From the NCBI GenBank assembly GCA_003342895.1, contig PTFA01000031.1, positions 5,560,678 to 5,624,677 of the forward strand: a stretch of 64,000 nucleotides of DNA, written 5' to 3'. Made by a program: the position numbers and the translations under genes. The notes under the pieces were generated by a model. That model did not search any database. It saw only the letters and a list, made by a program, of their open reading frames with translations, and had not been told where the DNA came from. The stretch comes from Casuarius casuarius. Taxonomy: Eukaryota; Chordata; Aves; Casuariiformes; Casuariidae. Of this stretch, positions 1-14,400 are shown in pieces; position 1 is the first letter of the stretch; each line of letters starts with the position of its first letter.

Positions 1-3000
1 AATCCCACTATTTTGCACCATAAGTAGAACCTTGTGTCCTGATGGCCTCTTCCTTGGAGATGCTGTATGTGGTTTCATGTACAATTTCAGGGCACACAGC
101 TCCTTGAGAGATCAGATCTGATACCACTTCATTTCGCATCTGCAGAAGTTTAACACATCATCTCAGATCTTTCTGACAGTACTAGCGTTTTTGCTGATGC
201 TGAGAACATTTTGCTGCTTGTTTATATCCTTTCCTGAGAAAGCACAAAAAGAGAAGCTAAGGCTTTAATTCTTCTATTCTTTTTGTTTTCCTTCTCATAC
301 ACAATTTTAGCCATAGGCAAATTGGTTGCTAGCTGTACATGCCAGTCCCACAAGCACTTGGGAAGCCTACTCAAAGGAAGCCTCTTCCTAGCCATTACCA
401 AGTCTCTGCTTTCAGAAAGCTCGCTGAATAAAGGATACTCCTCTCTAATGTATACTTCCCACCTTTCCTAGGAAGACACATTACTCCTACCTTCTGTAAG
501 TTTCTAGAGTATGTGAGATACTACCCACCACATAGCAACACACATTGCATAGCCTGGCTGTTGGGAGAGGAGGGCTTTTAAGTGACCCTCCTCTGTAATT
601 AAATGCAATGACCAAGGCTTAAATATTGTGCTGACAGAAGCTTCATGAATACAAAGGAGAGACTCACAGGTTGGTAAACTCAGCAACAATCCCAAAGGGT
701 GCATACCCACACTAGAGTAGTATGAGTGCTCAAAAGAAAATCTGTTTGCTCCTGTTCATGCCCTGAATGCACAGGGACAGAAACAAGACTAGCAGCTACA
801 GCCTGCAACTGAAAGGCAGAAATGCTCTATGGGGCAAAGGAGTGGTAGAATAAGAGCTACAATAGACAAGCAAGCTCAGTCAGCACATTGTTGCCGGCAG
901 GATGACGTGCCAGCAGAAGACAACAGCAATCCCAAGACAATTGTGGCTGGCCCACAACCTCAGTCTATGTCAACTCTGTGGCCTGTAAGCCAAAGGTTTT
1001 CTTTTTTTCCCACTCCCTTGCATACCACATGGCATCTCCAGCCTTACACAACTAACTGACTTCTTCCTGGATATTTGGGAGGGTGAAACCAAGTCAGGAA
1101 CCAGACTGCAGATTCTAGCAGAAAGCATGTAAGACATTCAAACCAAGGGCTGAACGACAAGGGCAGAGGCTGCTCTGACACTGAGGAACTCTCCTGTCTC
1201 ATTGGATGCATCTTCCTTCAAGCTCCTTCACATATGACAGCAATCTGTGTTCAAGAACAGAGTAATTCCCTTTTTCTGGCCATCCTGGTACTCCCTTCAT
1301 AGCTGTGCAGAAGTCGTTCCTTTTTCATGATGCTCTCAGTCTTTGCTGGTTCCTACAGCAAATGACTCTGGTTCTTCATGTGTTTCCTACCTTGCTGGAA
1401 TTCATCCATTGATGGCTTTAAGNNNNNNNNNNNNNNNNNNNNNNNNNNNNNNNNNNNNAATACTCACCAGATTGCATCTCACTGAACCAAATAGAAAATA
1501 TTTAAATGGATGAAAATTATATTTATCCCACGACTGTTCTGCAAGATCATTGCTCTGTCTATAAGATCATTACTCTACCTACCATGTATTTTTAAGGTAT
1601 GCATCTTCTCATAATGGTCATGGTGTCAAAACAGTGAGATACATAGATTATTTCCTCTCAGCAAAGAAATAAATTATAATGCTATTCCTGAAGAATCTCC
1701 ATATATGCCAAAATGTAACCCACATTAAATTCCTCAAATTAACTGGTCTAAGGCCTTTTTGAAGCACTACAGACTGTTAGGATAAGGTACTTGAAAAAGA
1801 TAAGAAATGACAGTTCAGAATAATACCTCCCTCACAGGGACAGAGATTTAGCAAGACTTAGGGGCAAACCCAGACTAACGCCTATCTCTGAGCACCATCA
1901 GAGAAGTCAGCAATGGAAAAGACGTGGGATAATTCAACCTTTCTCCTGGACACTAAACAACATAGCAAAAAAGAGCAAAGATTTTCAGCTTGTGTAGAGC
2001 GGGGAGGGAGAGAGGAGGGGGGAAGACTGGGAAACTTGACCAGGCCAAGTTTCCTGTGTTCAGTAATATTCTACATGCAATATGGGATTCTACCCAAATA
2101 AATCAAAGTTAAGAATAAACACAACCCTCTTTTCCAACGTCACAGTGACATCATCCCCTTTTCTCTACACTCCTTTTTCTTATTAATGAAAGATCTGGGC
2201 TCCAGCCTGGAACAAAGGCTGTGCCTGGTGCGAAAGCCTGTGCCGCAGGGCTCTGGCCAGGGCTCCTCCTGGGCTCTCGTGTGACCGTGCTCCAGGAGAG
2301 GGCGCTCAAACATTAAATAAATACACAGAATTATATTAATCAGCATTTCCAGTTAATTAAAGCTCCGATTAAAGGGTGTCACTTTCTGGGGATTAGCTCG
2401 CTCGCTGTCTCATTCACAGGCACGTGCAGACAGAAAAGAGGTAGACAGGACACAGGTTTCAGAAATGTCAGACTAGAGAAACTACAGTTTATTAGCAGTA
2501 GCTTCTTTTTACTTTCCTTTTTTTTTTCTCCACAGGCCAAATTTTTTGCCAAAGGGAAATGTCTGTCTTCCCCAAGGCAGGAATTTAAAAACATGACTCA
2601 GGCAGGGGAACAATAAGGATATTTCACACACTGTTTTATTCTTCGGGGCCGAGACTTTCCTTACTCAATCTCTTTCTGCCTCCTTTCCCAGTGTGCAGTA
2701 GCTATCAGGACAGATGTCCTGGGAGGCCAGAGCTGCTTCTGCTCCCACCCTGCTGCGACTCAGCCACATCCCTCCTCTCCCTGTGGCCTGGCATGTCTCG
2801 TGCGTGGAAGGAGAGCAGACAGAGAAGCAGCTCCCAGCACCCCATGCGCCTGAGCCCACATCCCACCTACCTGCAGCGCAGAGACCTCACCAGCTGCATC
2901 CCCCAAACGCCTGTATCGGGGACTACCATGTAGAAGACCCTGTCCCATGGGCTCTCGCTGTGTCCCGCAATCTGGTGCATGAGGTCTCACATACTGGGGA

Positions 3001-3110
3001 AGAAGAAACACAAGAGGTCTCTTCTTGCCAGCCTGAATTAGTGATAGGCAGAAGCGAGGACATCCTTGGGCCTTTTGGCACAATGGTGCTCAGGTGGCTG
3101 GTACCTCCTT
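1..3110. other. Intergenic DNA, no gene seen
   Basis: AT-rich sequence with an assembly gap at 1423-1458 (36 N). Segment 2190-2300 is GC-richer and is followed at 2306-2376 by a run of TTAAT/ATTAA motifs. Overlapping open frames at 2665-3213 on both strands are GC-driven and lack any family signature, so they are not called as genes. Confidence 0.7.
1423..1458. other. Assembly gap
   Basis: A run of 36 N. Content and true length are unknown. Confidence 1.
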
Positions 3111-3129
3111 GACTTCCAGAGGTCTCAGA

Positions 3130-3247
3130 GACCCGAGTGACCTGATCTGAAGCTGAACCTAACTTCCAGGTTGACCCTGCTCTGAGCAGGAGGTTGGGCC
3201 ACGTGACCTCCAAAGGTCCCTCCCAAACTAAATCGTTCTATGATTCC
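3130..3247 (+). mobile_element. CR1 LINE remnant, 3' end
   Basis: The segment CTGAGCAGGAGGTTGGGCC..GTGACCTCCAAAGGTCCCTCCCAA..TTCTATGATTCCT matches the well-known 3' end of the CR1 non-LTR retrotransposon. The upstream GATCTGAAGCTGAACCTAAC also fits CR1 tails. The copy is 5'-truncated and non-coding. The family is typical of birds and other sauropsids and is one reason for the taxonomic call. Confidence 0.85.
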
Positions 3248-3261
3248 TAGTGCTGTGGACG

Positions 3262-3425
3262 TATGCATAAAACATCATTATCCCCATTTCACACCTCAGA
3301 AACAAAAGGCACAGAGAGGTAAGATGATTTGGGCTAGATCACATAAGCAGGACAATGGAAGATTCAGGTGGAACCAACCATAACAGAACCTAAATCTCCT
3401 GCTGTAAGCCAATAGCCCAAACAAA
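3262..3425 (-). mobile_element. MIR-like SINE remnant
   Basis: The motifs CATTATCCCCATTT, CTCAGAAACAAAAGGCACAG, AGAGGTAAGATGATTTGGG and CACATAAGCAGG match the reverse-complement core of an amniote MIR/CORE-SINE. It lies directly after the CR1 tail and is very diverged. Confidence 0.6.
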
Positions 3426-4041
3426 TCATGGCCTTCCTCCCTACACTATTTTGCAGGTCCTACCCCTACTTTCAAAAACTCTGTAAACAGGAGGAGGGTG
3501 GATTATGTTGGATTACATATGGGTTGAACTCCTGGATCCACTATACATATGAACACCAACAACTTGATAATGTGTATCTATCTCATAGTAAAACATAGTA
3601 TTCACTCATGTGCCAACTACAAAAATGTCTCATTTGAAATGATCAAGAAGTTTCTCTCAATGCTAGCAGGCAAAAGATTGTAATTATTTTCCTTTGCAGC
3701 TGCTCACTGATGTGCCTCTGTTGGGTTAGTCACTCCTTTAAGTTACACCACCATAAATCCCGAATTGTTTTACTGAAGTCTTTGAGGCTTATTCAGCTTA
3801 CTATTACAACCTGGTAGAGAACTGACCCTGAACTATTAAACTTATTTGATTGCATAGGTGTATTTTCAAGAACATTCCCCATCCTTAAACTTCTTTTTTA
3901 AGCCACTGTCAGTGTTAACAGGGGCCAAATTTAACTCAGAAGTGGGTTAACGTATGCTATACCAGTTCTGTTTTACTTTGTTCCTGCAGCTGCTCTGATT
4001 ATATGGTGAGAGGAGGCAAGCCTGAAGGATAACCTACTGGA

Positions 4042-4235
4042 CAGTGCTGTGAACTTGCACTTTGGACTTCCTGGGAGACCTTGAACAGGCCACTCAGCCT
4101 ATGCTGCACTTCGGTCTCCCCTCTGCAAAATGTAGCTAATACTTCCCTGTCTGACAGGGGCAGTGTGTGAATAAAGCTTAGGATTGCAAGATCCTCAAAG
4201 ACTGCATCAGTGAAGGCCATATAGGTGCCAAGAAC
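4042..4235 (+). mobile_element. MIR-like SINE remnant
   Basis: GGGAGACCTTGAACAGGCCACTCAGCC, TCGGTCTCCCCTCTGCAAAATG and AATACTTCCCTGTCTGACAGGGGC follow the MIR core order (soluble-ligand-independent, non-coding CORE-SINE; ..CTTGGGCAAGTCAC..CAGTTTCC..TGTAAAATGG). The downstream GCCATATAGGTGCCAAG fits the tail region. The remnant is old and diverged. Confidence 0.6.
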
Positions 4236-4239
4236 AGAT

Positions 4240-7200
4240 ATGTATCTACATATCCAGACAGCTACAGACTTATTGTGACTTAATCAAGTTTAAACATTTT
4301 AAGATAAAAGCTGCTATTTCAAGCTTCTTAGGCTCAAGGAAATCCATAATAAAAACAAACCATCAACACAGAAATAACCGTGATTATTCACGCTCAAAAG
4401 AAGTGAGAGAAATCACTTGTCGAGGTCACTTTTGAGACTTCAGCAGTCTGAGGACAAAACCAAAGAACCAAGTCCACATAGAGAGAAAAGATATAAAATT
4501 AAAACTTCTTTCTCCATTACTTATTTGAATGAGGAAAAAAACATCCAATATTTTATCTCCAGATGAATACTCCTGCAGGCTGAAACACTGAAAATGAAAA
4601 GAAGATGGGTTTACACATAGCAGGTCAAATTTACCCACTCTAAAACACCTTGAGGAACATGTCTGAGGGATGGATTTGGTTCAGAATGTTCACTGTTCAG
4701 AGAAAATTCAGTTAATCTTGATAGCACCACAGCCCCTCATTTACCATATACTGTGTCAGAAGACAACAGTCTCATGATTTACCCTCTCTCAATTCTGAAG
4801 CATTGCCCTGATTTGTACCTAAAACTGCTAAATTACATGGTTGACTCTAGCTTTTAACACACTGGCTCAAGATTTTCCTTCTAAACGCTGGCACACAGGA
4901 AATTCTGACTGGAATATATACCAGAACCTTTCAATCAAAAATAAATTCTGATCTGGCAAAAGTGCAAGATCTGTCCTATTGCCCCCTTGGCTCTCTAGTT
5001 TCACACTCTTAGAAATGCGACCCATAGCCACACAAACACTTACAGCAGAGATGGGCCTGAGCCACAGGATTCTGGTCAGAATCCAAAGTTCACCCCACCT
5101 CTCCCTAATTTTGGATTTAGAGCTTTGTTCAGCCCCAACTCCAATACAAAGAATCACAATTACAGAAACACGGTCACAGGAAACATACACATATTAACTT
5201 CCCTAAGTGAGGGCTTCCAAACATATATGGGCTTAATTGGATCCTTATCCCCGTAACTAATGACTCAAGGAGCATGAAACTCAGTGTTATGCACTATGTG
5301 GAAAATGAGCTCTTCAGTACCACCCTAGCCTTGTTAGCTAGGATACATTTTGTGTGTGCCTGTCCAACATGGACAAACTGTACAAGCTGTACATGGACAA
5401 TTGATTATTCCTGTAATTGCGCATGAGTTATTTGTTGCAAAGAAGGTCTAGGATCTTTCCTGTAGCGGATCTGATGCTCATCAACTTCTGCATTTCAGTG
5501 AGCCCTGCTGGCCTCGGGCTTCCCCTTGCCAGGTTGATTCACTCCTCTGCGTCAGAGTGCGTGTCGCATGGTAAGTAAAGAGTGTGGGAACATCAATGTG
5601 AAATATTTATGCAGCTGAAAATATATCACATGTCTGCTTTGTAAGATATGGAGTGGTTCATGCTGCAAGCTATTAACAAAGTATATAGCTACAGATAGAC
5701 ATATAGATATAGAATGCACATATGTGCAGTTCTGGAAACACTGACACTTTCCTAAGTGTTAGGTAATACAATTTACATGTATTAATACTAGAGAAGAGAT
5801 AATACATTGTTCTTAGATGTTGTTTGAAGGCTGAAAACATTTGGTGAGCTCTTGATTTGGTAGCCTAAGAAAGCGCTGCAATCCAAAGCAAAAGGATAAA
5901 AATAGAGGAGTGAGAACCTTCTAACCAACCATGAGAAAATTATTTCTTTCTTTCTCATGCTGTTTCTTTTTAACCTTGCATTTCACTCTTCATTTCTGCA
6001 TTTGATTTCAGATATTTTTCCTTCTTTCTTTCAAAGGAAATGGAGATCAAAGAGTATTGTTAATCCACAGAAGAGATCTTATAGAGATTGCCACTTACCT
6101 TTTGCTGCTGCTGCCCTTCAACTCTAATAGAAATATAAGAACATAGAACTGTAGAAGGATCATCTGGAACAATCTGTGAGCTGTTCTTCACACCGTAGGC
6201 TACTATGAATTAGATGTTTAATTGCAAACAGTGCATAGAACATCTACTCCACATGCCGCAGATCATAAAACTGTTCCTATGTAACAAAATTAAGAAAAAT
6301 GATGAATAATACAGAGCATCCAGAACTGTAGTGTGCCACAAAAATAACACGGTATCAAGCAGCATCAGCATCTAAGAACTGGAGAATATGATAAATTTAA
6401 GCTAAAATGATTTTAAGAAATAAACCATAGATTTTGCTATGGTGGAAGGCAAAACCAAAAAAACAGTCTCCGCTGGTCTGACCCAGAGGAAGATTTCTTC
6501 CTTACCTCAAACCTTGCAATCCATTTAGCTTGGAGTGTGTGAACCAGATCCACCGCCCATTCACTTACAGGAGAGGAGTACTAATGGAAGCATGAGTTCT
6601 TGACCAAAATTCAGCTCCTTCCTATTTTCCCTTATCAACAGTACAACACCCAAAGATCGCTGAGCAACATGCTTTGAGATTCTAACACAAAAGTACTGCT
6701 GAGTTAAGTGCCCTTGGTTAGCTAACTGTTATAATGAATCAGTATCTCCAACTGTAAAATGGAGATACCACTGTTGAACTATATCATGCGACAGATGAAG
6801 TTTACAGAATGCTTTGAAGCCACAGCATAGAAAAATCATCTTTTATTTTGAATAAATTTTGACAGATGATCAGAGACAAGTGCTCTGTGTGCAAGCCACT
6901 GTCTATACTTTGGACAGACACTGCACAGCTCCTGTGCAGGTGCTTTGGAGATCTTGAAGTTTCACAACAGTGGACAAAATCTGGCCATTTGATTTGGCCT
7001 CCAGATACCCAGAAATGACAAGAGGGGAGTTCCTATTTTGTAATCACTAGCAAGTAATGAAAGAAGCCCAAATTTAGTCAGCAGGTAACTGAGGTAAGAA
7101 AGTAGGAAGAATACTTTAGATAGTCCATAGAAGAACAATATTATTTTATTTAGAACATACACAATCAAAATGTGTGTAGACAATCTGAGTTTGGGGGAGC

Positions 7201-10200
7201 TGGATCTTTTAAGCTCAGAAATAGGCTCATTTTTACAGGAAATATATCTTGATCCCCAAGTGAAATGTTTGACAACTTAAGATTTTCTGAATATGGTCTA
7301 AGCAAAAAAGACAACTTTTTTCAATTCCTCTTTAATTTTACAGTAGCAAATGCTATATGGTTTCATCTTGCAATGCTTTATAGAAGGATATGTTTCAGTA
7401 GGCAGCAAATGTATGAAAGTCTACAGAATCAGACCCCAGAGACCATTTGACGTGCAATGATCAACATTCACCCAGTGTAACAGCACTGTCATTGGAGAAG
7501 GCGAAGGGAGGGTAACAAAAAGCACCTCCTATTTAGCTAGGCCCAGCTTACCTCCCTTTTCACCAGCTGTAGGTGATTTTCTCCTCAGAACCACTGTTTT
7601 TCAGGTGTGGAGCAGGTCTGGAAAAGCTAGAGAAATCCATGCAGGAGAAGTTCATCCCTGGCCAGCTTGTACGATCTGAGTATGTGCTGCTGAGATTTAG
7701 GGGTGTCATTGTAGTGCACTGATTGCTGCTGCTGGCCTTGCATAGAAAACATAAGAAGCATTACAGGCTATGTTAAAGGTGAAGGTGAAAAAAAATGGCA
7801 TAGAAAATGCTGCTGTTTTGTGAAGTGAGCTGAAAGAAGGCTTTTCTTCCTATCCATGCCCAAAAACTCCTCCTTACACAGTGTGACTACCTCATCTAAA
7901 AATGAAAAGTAATAACTAATGGACCCTTTACAGGATGGCTTTAGGGTTTGGGGGGACTTTATCTTTTAGGTTTATGGCCAGACTGAATATAAGCAGTTTC
8001 AGTTTGCCCTAATCACGAAATATAGCATAAAACAACTGTGCAGAAGTGAAAAAGGGGAGCTGACCGCCTTTTTTCTTTCCACTGATTCTCATGGGCTGAT
8101 CAAGAAAAATGTGGTCTGTGTAAATGGAAGGTATTCCATAAATACATTGAGTGGAGCTTACAGCATCCCAAAGGAGCTATTCATCAACTCCAACAGGAAT
8201 ATGCACTGGGAGGCCTTCACTGAATTAAAAACAACAAAAAAAGGGCTATCCACTTATCTCATCATTTGGTTATCTCTGATTTCAAGGAGTGCACAGAGAA
8301 ACGTTAAGCCCTCACTAGACTTTTTAAAAGAACTACTAAGCCCAATGTCTTTTTTCCCCTGAGTACAGAAGAGATATCCAACAATTTCTGGATGCACTGT
8401 CTTGCATTAAAAGTACATTTTAATTACATTTACATTGCATGGGATTTAAATAATTTATTTTTACTGATTTAGAAAAAGCTATTAAAATCCAGACTGAGCA
8501 ATTCAATACTCCATTGACAGATAGTTTTAAATACTATTGGCGTGTACTAGTGTCCATTCTGCCTGAGCTTCAACAGAATTTTTGTAATTAAATTTAAGAT
8601 TCTTTAGGGACCATAAAGTAAAAAAAAAAGTCAGGGAGAGTTCAATCTTACAAAAAACTAAACGTTTTAAACAAAACAGATTGAGTGTCCTCAATTTTAT
8701 CTTAATCCAAATGGAAGCTGATGGTGCTCAGTATCCATCAGAAGTGCTCAGCACTTTGCAGGGTTAAATCCTCCAAGAACAAGGAAACAACATGCTCCTA
8801 ATACTGACAAGCTTTTAGAAAACACTCTAATAATGACCTCAACTGTGACCTGAAGGGACTATTTCTCATGGAGCTAGAGATAATTCAGCCTCTGTGTGAG
8901 CTCACACTGGAGACTTTCCTGAGCAGAAATGGTCAACTGGCACAAATTATGAGTTAGCAGTCTTAGGTTTCAAGATACAAATTACTGTCTGACAGGAAGC
9001 AAGAACTATAAACTGATTTTATTTAGGAGTTGAACTGTAGTAAAAGACTGGTGCTGTATCTGCTAAGCCGCTGTTCTCAGGAGACTTTCAGCTTCCATTT
9101 TGAAACTCTGGAAGAACTTTGTAACATTGCACAACATAATCAATTCAAAATCAATTAAGTGTGTTGACTACATACTTTATAAGAATTCCTGTAGTGTGTT
9201 GATCATTTGTTCTATGAAGCATGCAGAAAATGGACACATTTCAAATTTCACTTTGAGTTACATATAAGCAAGTTTTTTGCCTACAGTGCAAAAGGTGAAA
9301 TGAAGCAGGCAGACATTAGAAATCCATATACTAAAATCAGGCATTAAGAACTCAGACTCATCCAGATTATTAGGACAGGTTTGAAGCAGGTTGATCCTTC
9401 TGCAGTTACTTGCAAGTGAAGCTGAGCATTACACATTTCATTGACTGTGCACAATTTTTTTTGCACTAGTTGGATACAATTAGCTCAGAAGTGAAGTATG
9501 ACAACTTCTAAACATCATAGTTTTTCAAAGCACAAGGACTTTGGGAAGCATACCAAACCAGGCAAAACTATGATGGAAAGTTAGATTAGTGAGATGTAAT
9601 TATCAAGTTAGCACTGGTCTAAGAAGTGAGACTGAATGGGATCACTGGTAAGAAGTGCCATTGAGCTGAGACCGCAACTGGCCAGAAATTTGGTCTTGCT
9701 TCACTTCCAAAGACATTATCTCTATCTCAGTATGAATCCTTTTAGCACCTGACATACTGGTACATGCTCTCTCGAGAGAAAGAATGCAATATGGTGGATC
9801 AGTAGCACCTGTCCTTCATCAGCCTCCTCCATTCACACAGATAACTTTCATCCAGTGTTGACCTGTCCACACCACTTTAATTAGATACACTGCAGAGTAG
9901 TGGGACTGTCAGAAGCCAAATAGCTACAATTCTTACACCTTAGTTTATACAATTAAATCCACCAGAATCAGAATGCTACAGCATATAATGAACTGGCATC
10001 TTGTCAAATGAAGGGGACAGCCAAGTGACAGAAGGTAGCAGCTTAATATGACACTGCATTATAATACATGTCTGGGCAATAAAGCTCAGGAGAAATTATT
10101 TGGATGAGAATTTTTTGCTCACAAGCAAGGTTTTTCTCAAAAAGAAAAAGCTGATTTGTCTAAAACTTGGTAGACAAAGGCAGTTTGCTGAATTTCTTCA

Positions 10201-10930
10201 CTGAGAATTAAAAACTGAAAGAGTACCTACAGTTTCTAATGATTCTGTTCTAGCAAAAGTCTCAGTCACTCTAAAATTGACAAATGGGGTTCGAAGCACT
10301 TTTCAAATAACATTTTAAAATAATAATATTACGAACATTAAAAAAATTAAAAATGGTTGAAGTGGGCAGATGATGTCTCATTTGACATAAACTAAATATT
10401 TTATTCACTTTTTTGAAATTTACATTTTGATTTTTCTTTTGTTGCAGTTTTAGAAATGTTAAAAAATTCTAACAGTTTTCGTGCCATACCTTTTCCTGCC
10501 AACCTTAAGGACTCCAATGGATACAAAACTTACTTTTCTTTAGGATTGTGCTTGTATTCCCTAAAAGGCAAAAAGACATCTGAAGAAGGGCTCCAGATCT
10601 AACTGGAAGGATAAGGATCTCGAAAGAACACTAGGTTTACACAGAAACCTTTTTGTGGAAAGGAACTAAGTATGCATGAATAAGACTGCATTTTGGAGGT
10701 CAAGAAGTTGCCAAAAGTCATACTGAGTCACACAAACTTGGTGAATTTTGTGACTTTGCTTAAAGCAAACAGCAAAGGGTCCTTGTTGAATAGAAATAAT
10801 AAAATAACAAGAATTAACGTTGTGCAGAAGTAGTGAGATAAAAATCAAGATATGGTTCCAAAAATGATCTCTTTTTCCTCATTTTTCAGTAAAGTTGTGG
10901 ATGTTGAGCCAAAAAAGAAAGGGTTATATA
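4240..10930. other. Intergenic DNA, no gene seen
   Basis: Apart from the MIR-like fragment near 6.7 kb, there is only AT-rich unique-looking sequence. Open frames are short (at most 107 codons) and have no recognisable domain or splice context. Around 5030-5190 there is a possible trace of an old repeat that I cannot name. Confidence 0.6.
6735..6825 (+). mobile_element. MIR-like SINE fragment
   Basis: AATCAGTATCTCCAACTGTAAAATGGAGATACCACTGTTG followed by ACAGAATGCTTTGAAGCC resembles the central and 3' MIR core. It is short and diverged, so the call is tentative. Confidence 0.4.
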
Positions 10931-10939
10931 GCAAATGCA

Positions 10940-11420
10940 AAGGAGAATTTGGAAATGGAATGAACACATCTGAAGTGAAAACAAAACTGAAAGAGCTAAG
11001 TATGCTCAAATCACAGGGTAACTGCCACCCCAAAATTCTAAAAAAAATTGGCCTATTAAACAGTAAGCCTGGTAACAATCTGTTAGTAAATCTGTCAAGC
11101 TGTGGGAGTATGGGATTACTGTCAAATTTTGAATGTGGCAGCCAGAGTTAAGGGAGAGAAGTGTGATCCAGGCAACAAAAGGCATTTGACTGAGTTCAGG
11201 AGTACTTTGAATAAAGGAATAATCAAGGGCATGCAGCTAGGTAGAAAACAGATGAAAGAGGGACAGGATTTTATCAGATGTACCCTGTGCTAGAGTAGCC
11301 ACATAACCTTTCTTTGATATTAAATACCAATTTGCTAGAAAAGTAAGACAGTTTGGATTCCAGCAAAACATTTGCTATGATGCTACAAGGGAAATTAATA
11401 GCAACTTCCAGAGGAATTGT
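10940..11420 (+). mobile_element. Ancient CR1/L3-like LINE fragment (decayed reverse transcriptase region)
   Basis: AAACTGAAAGAGCTAAGT..TCACAGGGTAACTGCCACCCCAAAATTCTAAAA, then GTGATCCAGGCAACAAAAGGC and CAGTTTGGATTCCAGCAAAACATTTG follow, in order, the landmarks of amniote CR1 ORF2. These correspond to the protein motifs around PDGIHP.., DPGNYRP and the DFSKAFD region. The frame is destroyed by substitutions and indels. This is family recall without alignment, so borders are approximate. Confidence 0.55.
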
Positions 11421-11429
11421 CCTATAATG

Positions 11430-14400
11430 CTCAATGATATCCCAAAAAGTGGTACGGGGAACTTCTGATAGTCTCACATCTCCTCTGTGACGAGCAAAAC
11501 TTCTCCCCATATTGATTCTCTCAGGAACAAAAGCTGGAGATTAAGATATTTTAATGAAAGACTTCAGGAACACCAGTAGAATATGATGCAAACAGATGGA
11601 AATGGGACCTGTGATTAGTTACGACTTGCAAAAGGGCAGTTAGAAAGGATCCTTTGAAAGGCAGCTACAAAAGCCAAAGATGATGTTTACAATTATATTT
11701 TTATAAATGGCAACCTGAGTTGTGATCAGAACAGACTTCAGAACCTAGAGACAAAGAAGAAAAATCCAAGAACAAAGATGCCAGTCAGAAGTGATGACTA
11801 ACTCAGCACATGTTACAAATGCAACCACAGTTACAGAACTGTGTCCCGAAAGAGACAGGACTGAAATGGTCAGCTTAGCAAGTGGAGTCATCTACCCATT
11901 ACATAGTACCACATATGCCACTTTTGACGGCATCGTGCACGGAAGTTGAAATAATGTGGTGGATGACCACAGCTGGTGGATCTCACAGGCCCATGATGAC
12001 AGCTGCACTTCACACCAACGCGTCTGGTACACTCCAAAAAGCAGTCCCAGAACCCTTTCTTGACTGATGCAAGGGATGGTGACTAGTGCCTAGTGTTTTC
12101 ACTGGTCTGCTTGCCTTCCTGCCTGAGGTTGCAGGAGTCATGACAGCCCAAAGGAGAATCATCCTCTGAGCTCTCTGTAGAAGCATGATGTTCCCTCTGG
12201 ACAATCTCTGCCTTGTAGCAGTTTCAAGAAGAAGTAGTAACCTATTTTCAAAGAAGGACCTCAGATGAAGACACACCACAGTGGCGACTCCCTCAAAAAT
12301 GATCTAAAATGAATGTCACAGACTGAAAATGAAAGAAGATCCAACGCCTTTGAATTCATTGAAACATGACAAAAAAAACCATTTAGCAAGTCACCACACA
12401 AATTAATGGCTATTGAACTGGCCAGGTGGACCATAAGTAAAAAAAAGGTAGTCTCAGTCATGTATGACTATGTAAGAGGACTAAAAGAAATTAAGAAATC
12501 AACACTGCATCTCTTCTACTTGAATGCTATAATGCAATATTTCATTTCTTACTTTTTTATCCCATTATCACCACCACTGAGAAGATGCAGAGTGCTGTTA
12601 AGGCACATTCACCAAGTCTGCCATTGCTCTTTGGTGTGAGGGAATGAGATGGGACATCTGAGGTGCATACACAGCCCAAAGAAACTGTGCTTAATGGGCA
12701 TAAAATTGGCATGTCACCCCCAAACACACAGGACAATCCATGTAGATACACCCTCAAAAAATCCACTTCTTTTCTGTTACTTCCTAACTCCTCAGCACTT
12801 GACTTCACAAAACCCTGATCACACTCATTTAATTACATGTATAAATATGTGTATGGATGTAACCATACATGAACATTCACAAATTCACTTAAACAAACTA
12901 GCAAAAATAAATTTCTCACAACAAAGTTATATAATATTGCCTGGTGATGCCTTATATCCTGCAACACAATGCTAATACACATTCCAGTACATTATCATGT
13001 GAATGAAGGCAAATAATAGAGTGGGTTCATACAGGGACAAGTTATCAAATCTAGGCACATTGAATTTTATAAATAAGCATGTTAAATAATTCCAGCCAAA
13101 TTCTAAGCCGAGCAATTAACTTCTGACTGCCTATATTTGCCCTGAGATTTGAAATGGATACAGAATTCTTTATTTTGTAGGCTAAACCTTTTTTGGCTGT
13201 GAATTTAACACTCACGAAAGGTGCCAGATTAATGACCTGGAGACCAAACTCCCCTTTACGCAGAGAACAAAGTACCTTATGGGCAGTAGCAGTACAAGTT
13301 CCCTGCATTCTTCCAGTAACACACTCCATACCTGACATGGACAACTTCTTTTAAGGGTTATAGGGTATCTCAAGACAGATTGGACTAGAAAACAGTATAT
13401 ATGACAACAAACATGATGTTAAATATGAGTCAGACTCAGCCTTGAGGACTGCCATTTAAACATTATGGCAGCTTGTGGCTAACCTAAGAAGACTGTAAGA
13501 TTAAGCATGATCAGCTGACAGAAGGTTAAGTGGTCCTTATCTATACTAGTGTTTATTCCTCTAAATCACCTTATTTTATAGGTGTTCTTTAGTGATACGC
13601 TTTTCTTCTTTTCCTAAAGCCCTAAGAACCTATTAAAATCACAGATTCTGCTGAAATATTGACCAGCATGCTCTTTCAATGAATATAAATTAGACACCGA
13701 GGAATGAAAATAACTGATAAGGGAAGCTAAACATATGAATAAAACTCCATGATCAATAGGTGGTTAACTGCAAAAATAAATACTTCTTGTTCCACCAAGT
13801 ATATAAATCAGGCAGAAAAGGAACGTTAACAGTACATCAGTTCAAATTCTGTTCAGAATTTTTCTGTCAGCAACAAGGAGAGAAAAAGGCAAATGTATAC
13901 AATAAATATTTCTGTTCTGTATTTTTCTGTAGAAAAGAAAATGGGAGAATGCATGTATGTTTTATAATGGATTACTTTCTATTCCACCAATAACTACAGA
14001 AGTTATTTGCCAGAATCTATTTGTGTTAACCATCTCCAGGTCTTATGCTTTTTCTCCAAGCACTTTGAAGGAGTTAGCTTCAGTGTTCTCTTATCCTATG
14101 AGTGTTGATTTTTAATATTTGTAAAATAAAGGAAATTTTCAGATTATTAGAAAAAAGACTTAGTTTCATTACAGTCTGTCTGTTTCTTAAAGATTCTATT
14201 AATTCAAGCTTTTCCTCAGTTTAAAACAGGTATGTAGGATGAGAATTGTTGTTTTACATTGGACACCTTCACACTGAACCAGGGCAAAACAACTGATTCT
14301 AGATTCCTTCAGTAAAAAAATAGTAGCATAATTAGTCACAGTCCACAAGGTTTCATGGAATACTATCTAGTATTTGGAATGCAGACAACATCAAGAGGGT

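Noticed and set aside
2665..3213. Cluster of overlapping frames on both strands (up to 132 codons)
   Set aside because: Both strands are open because of high GC, and the right end is a CR1 remnant. No protein family was recognised.
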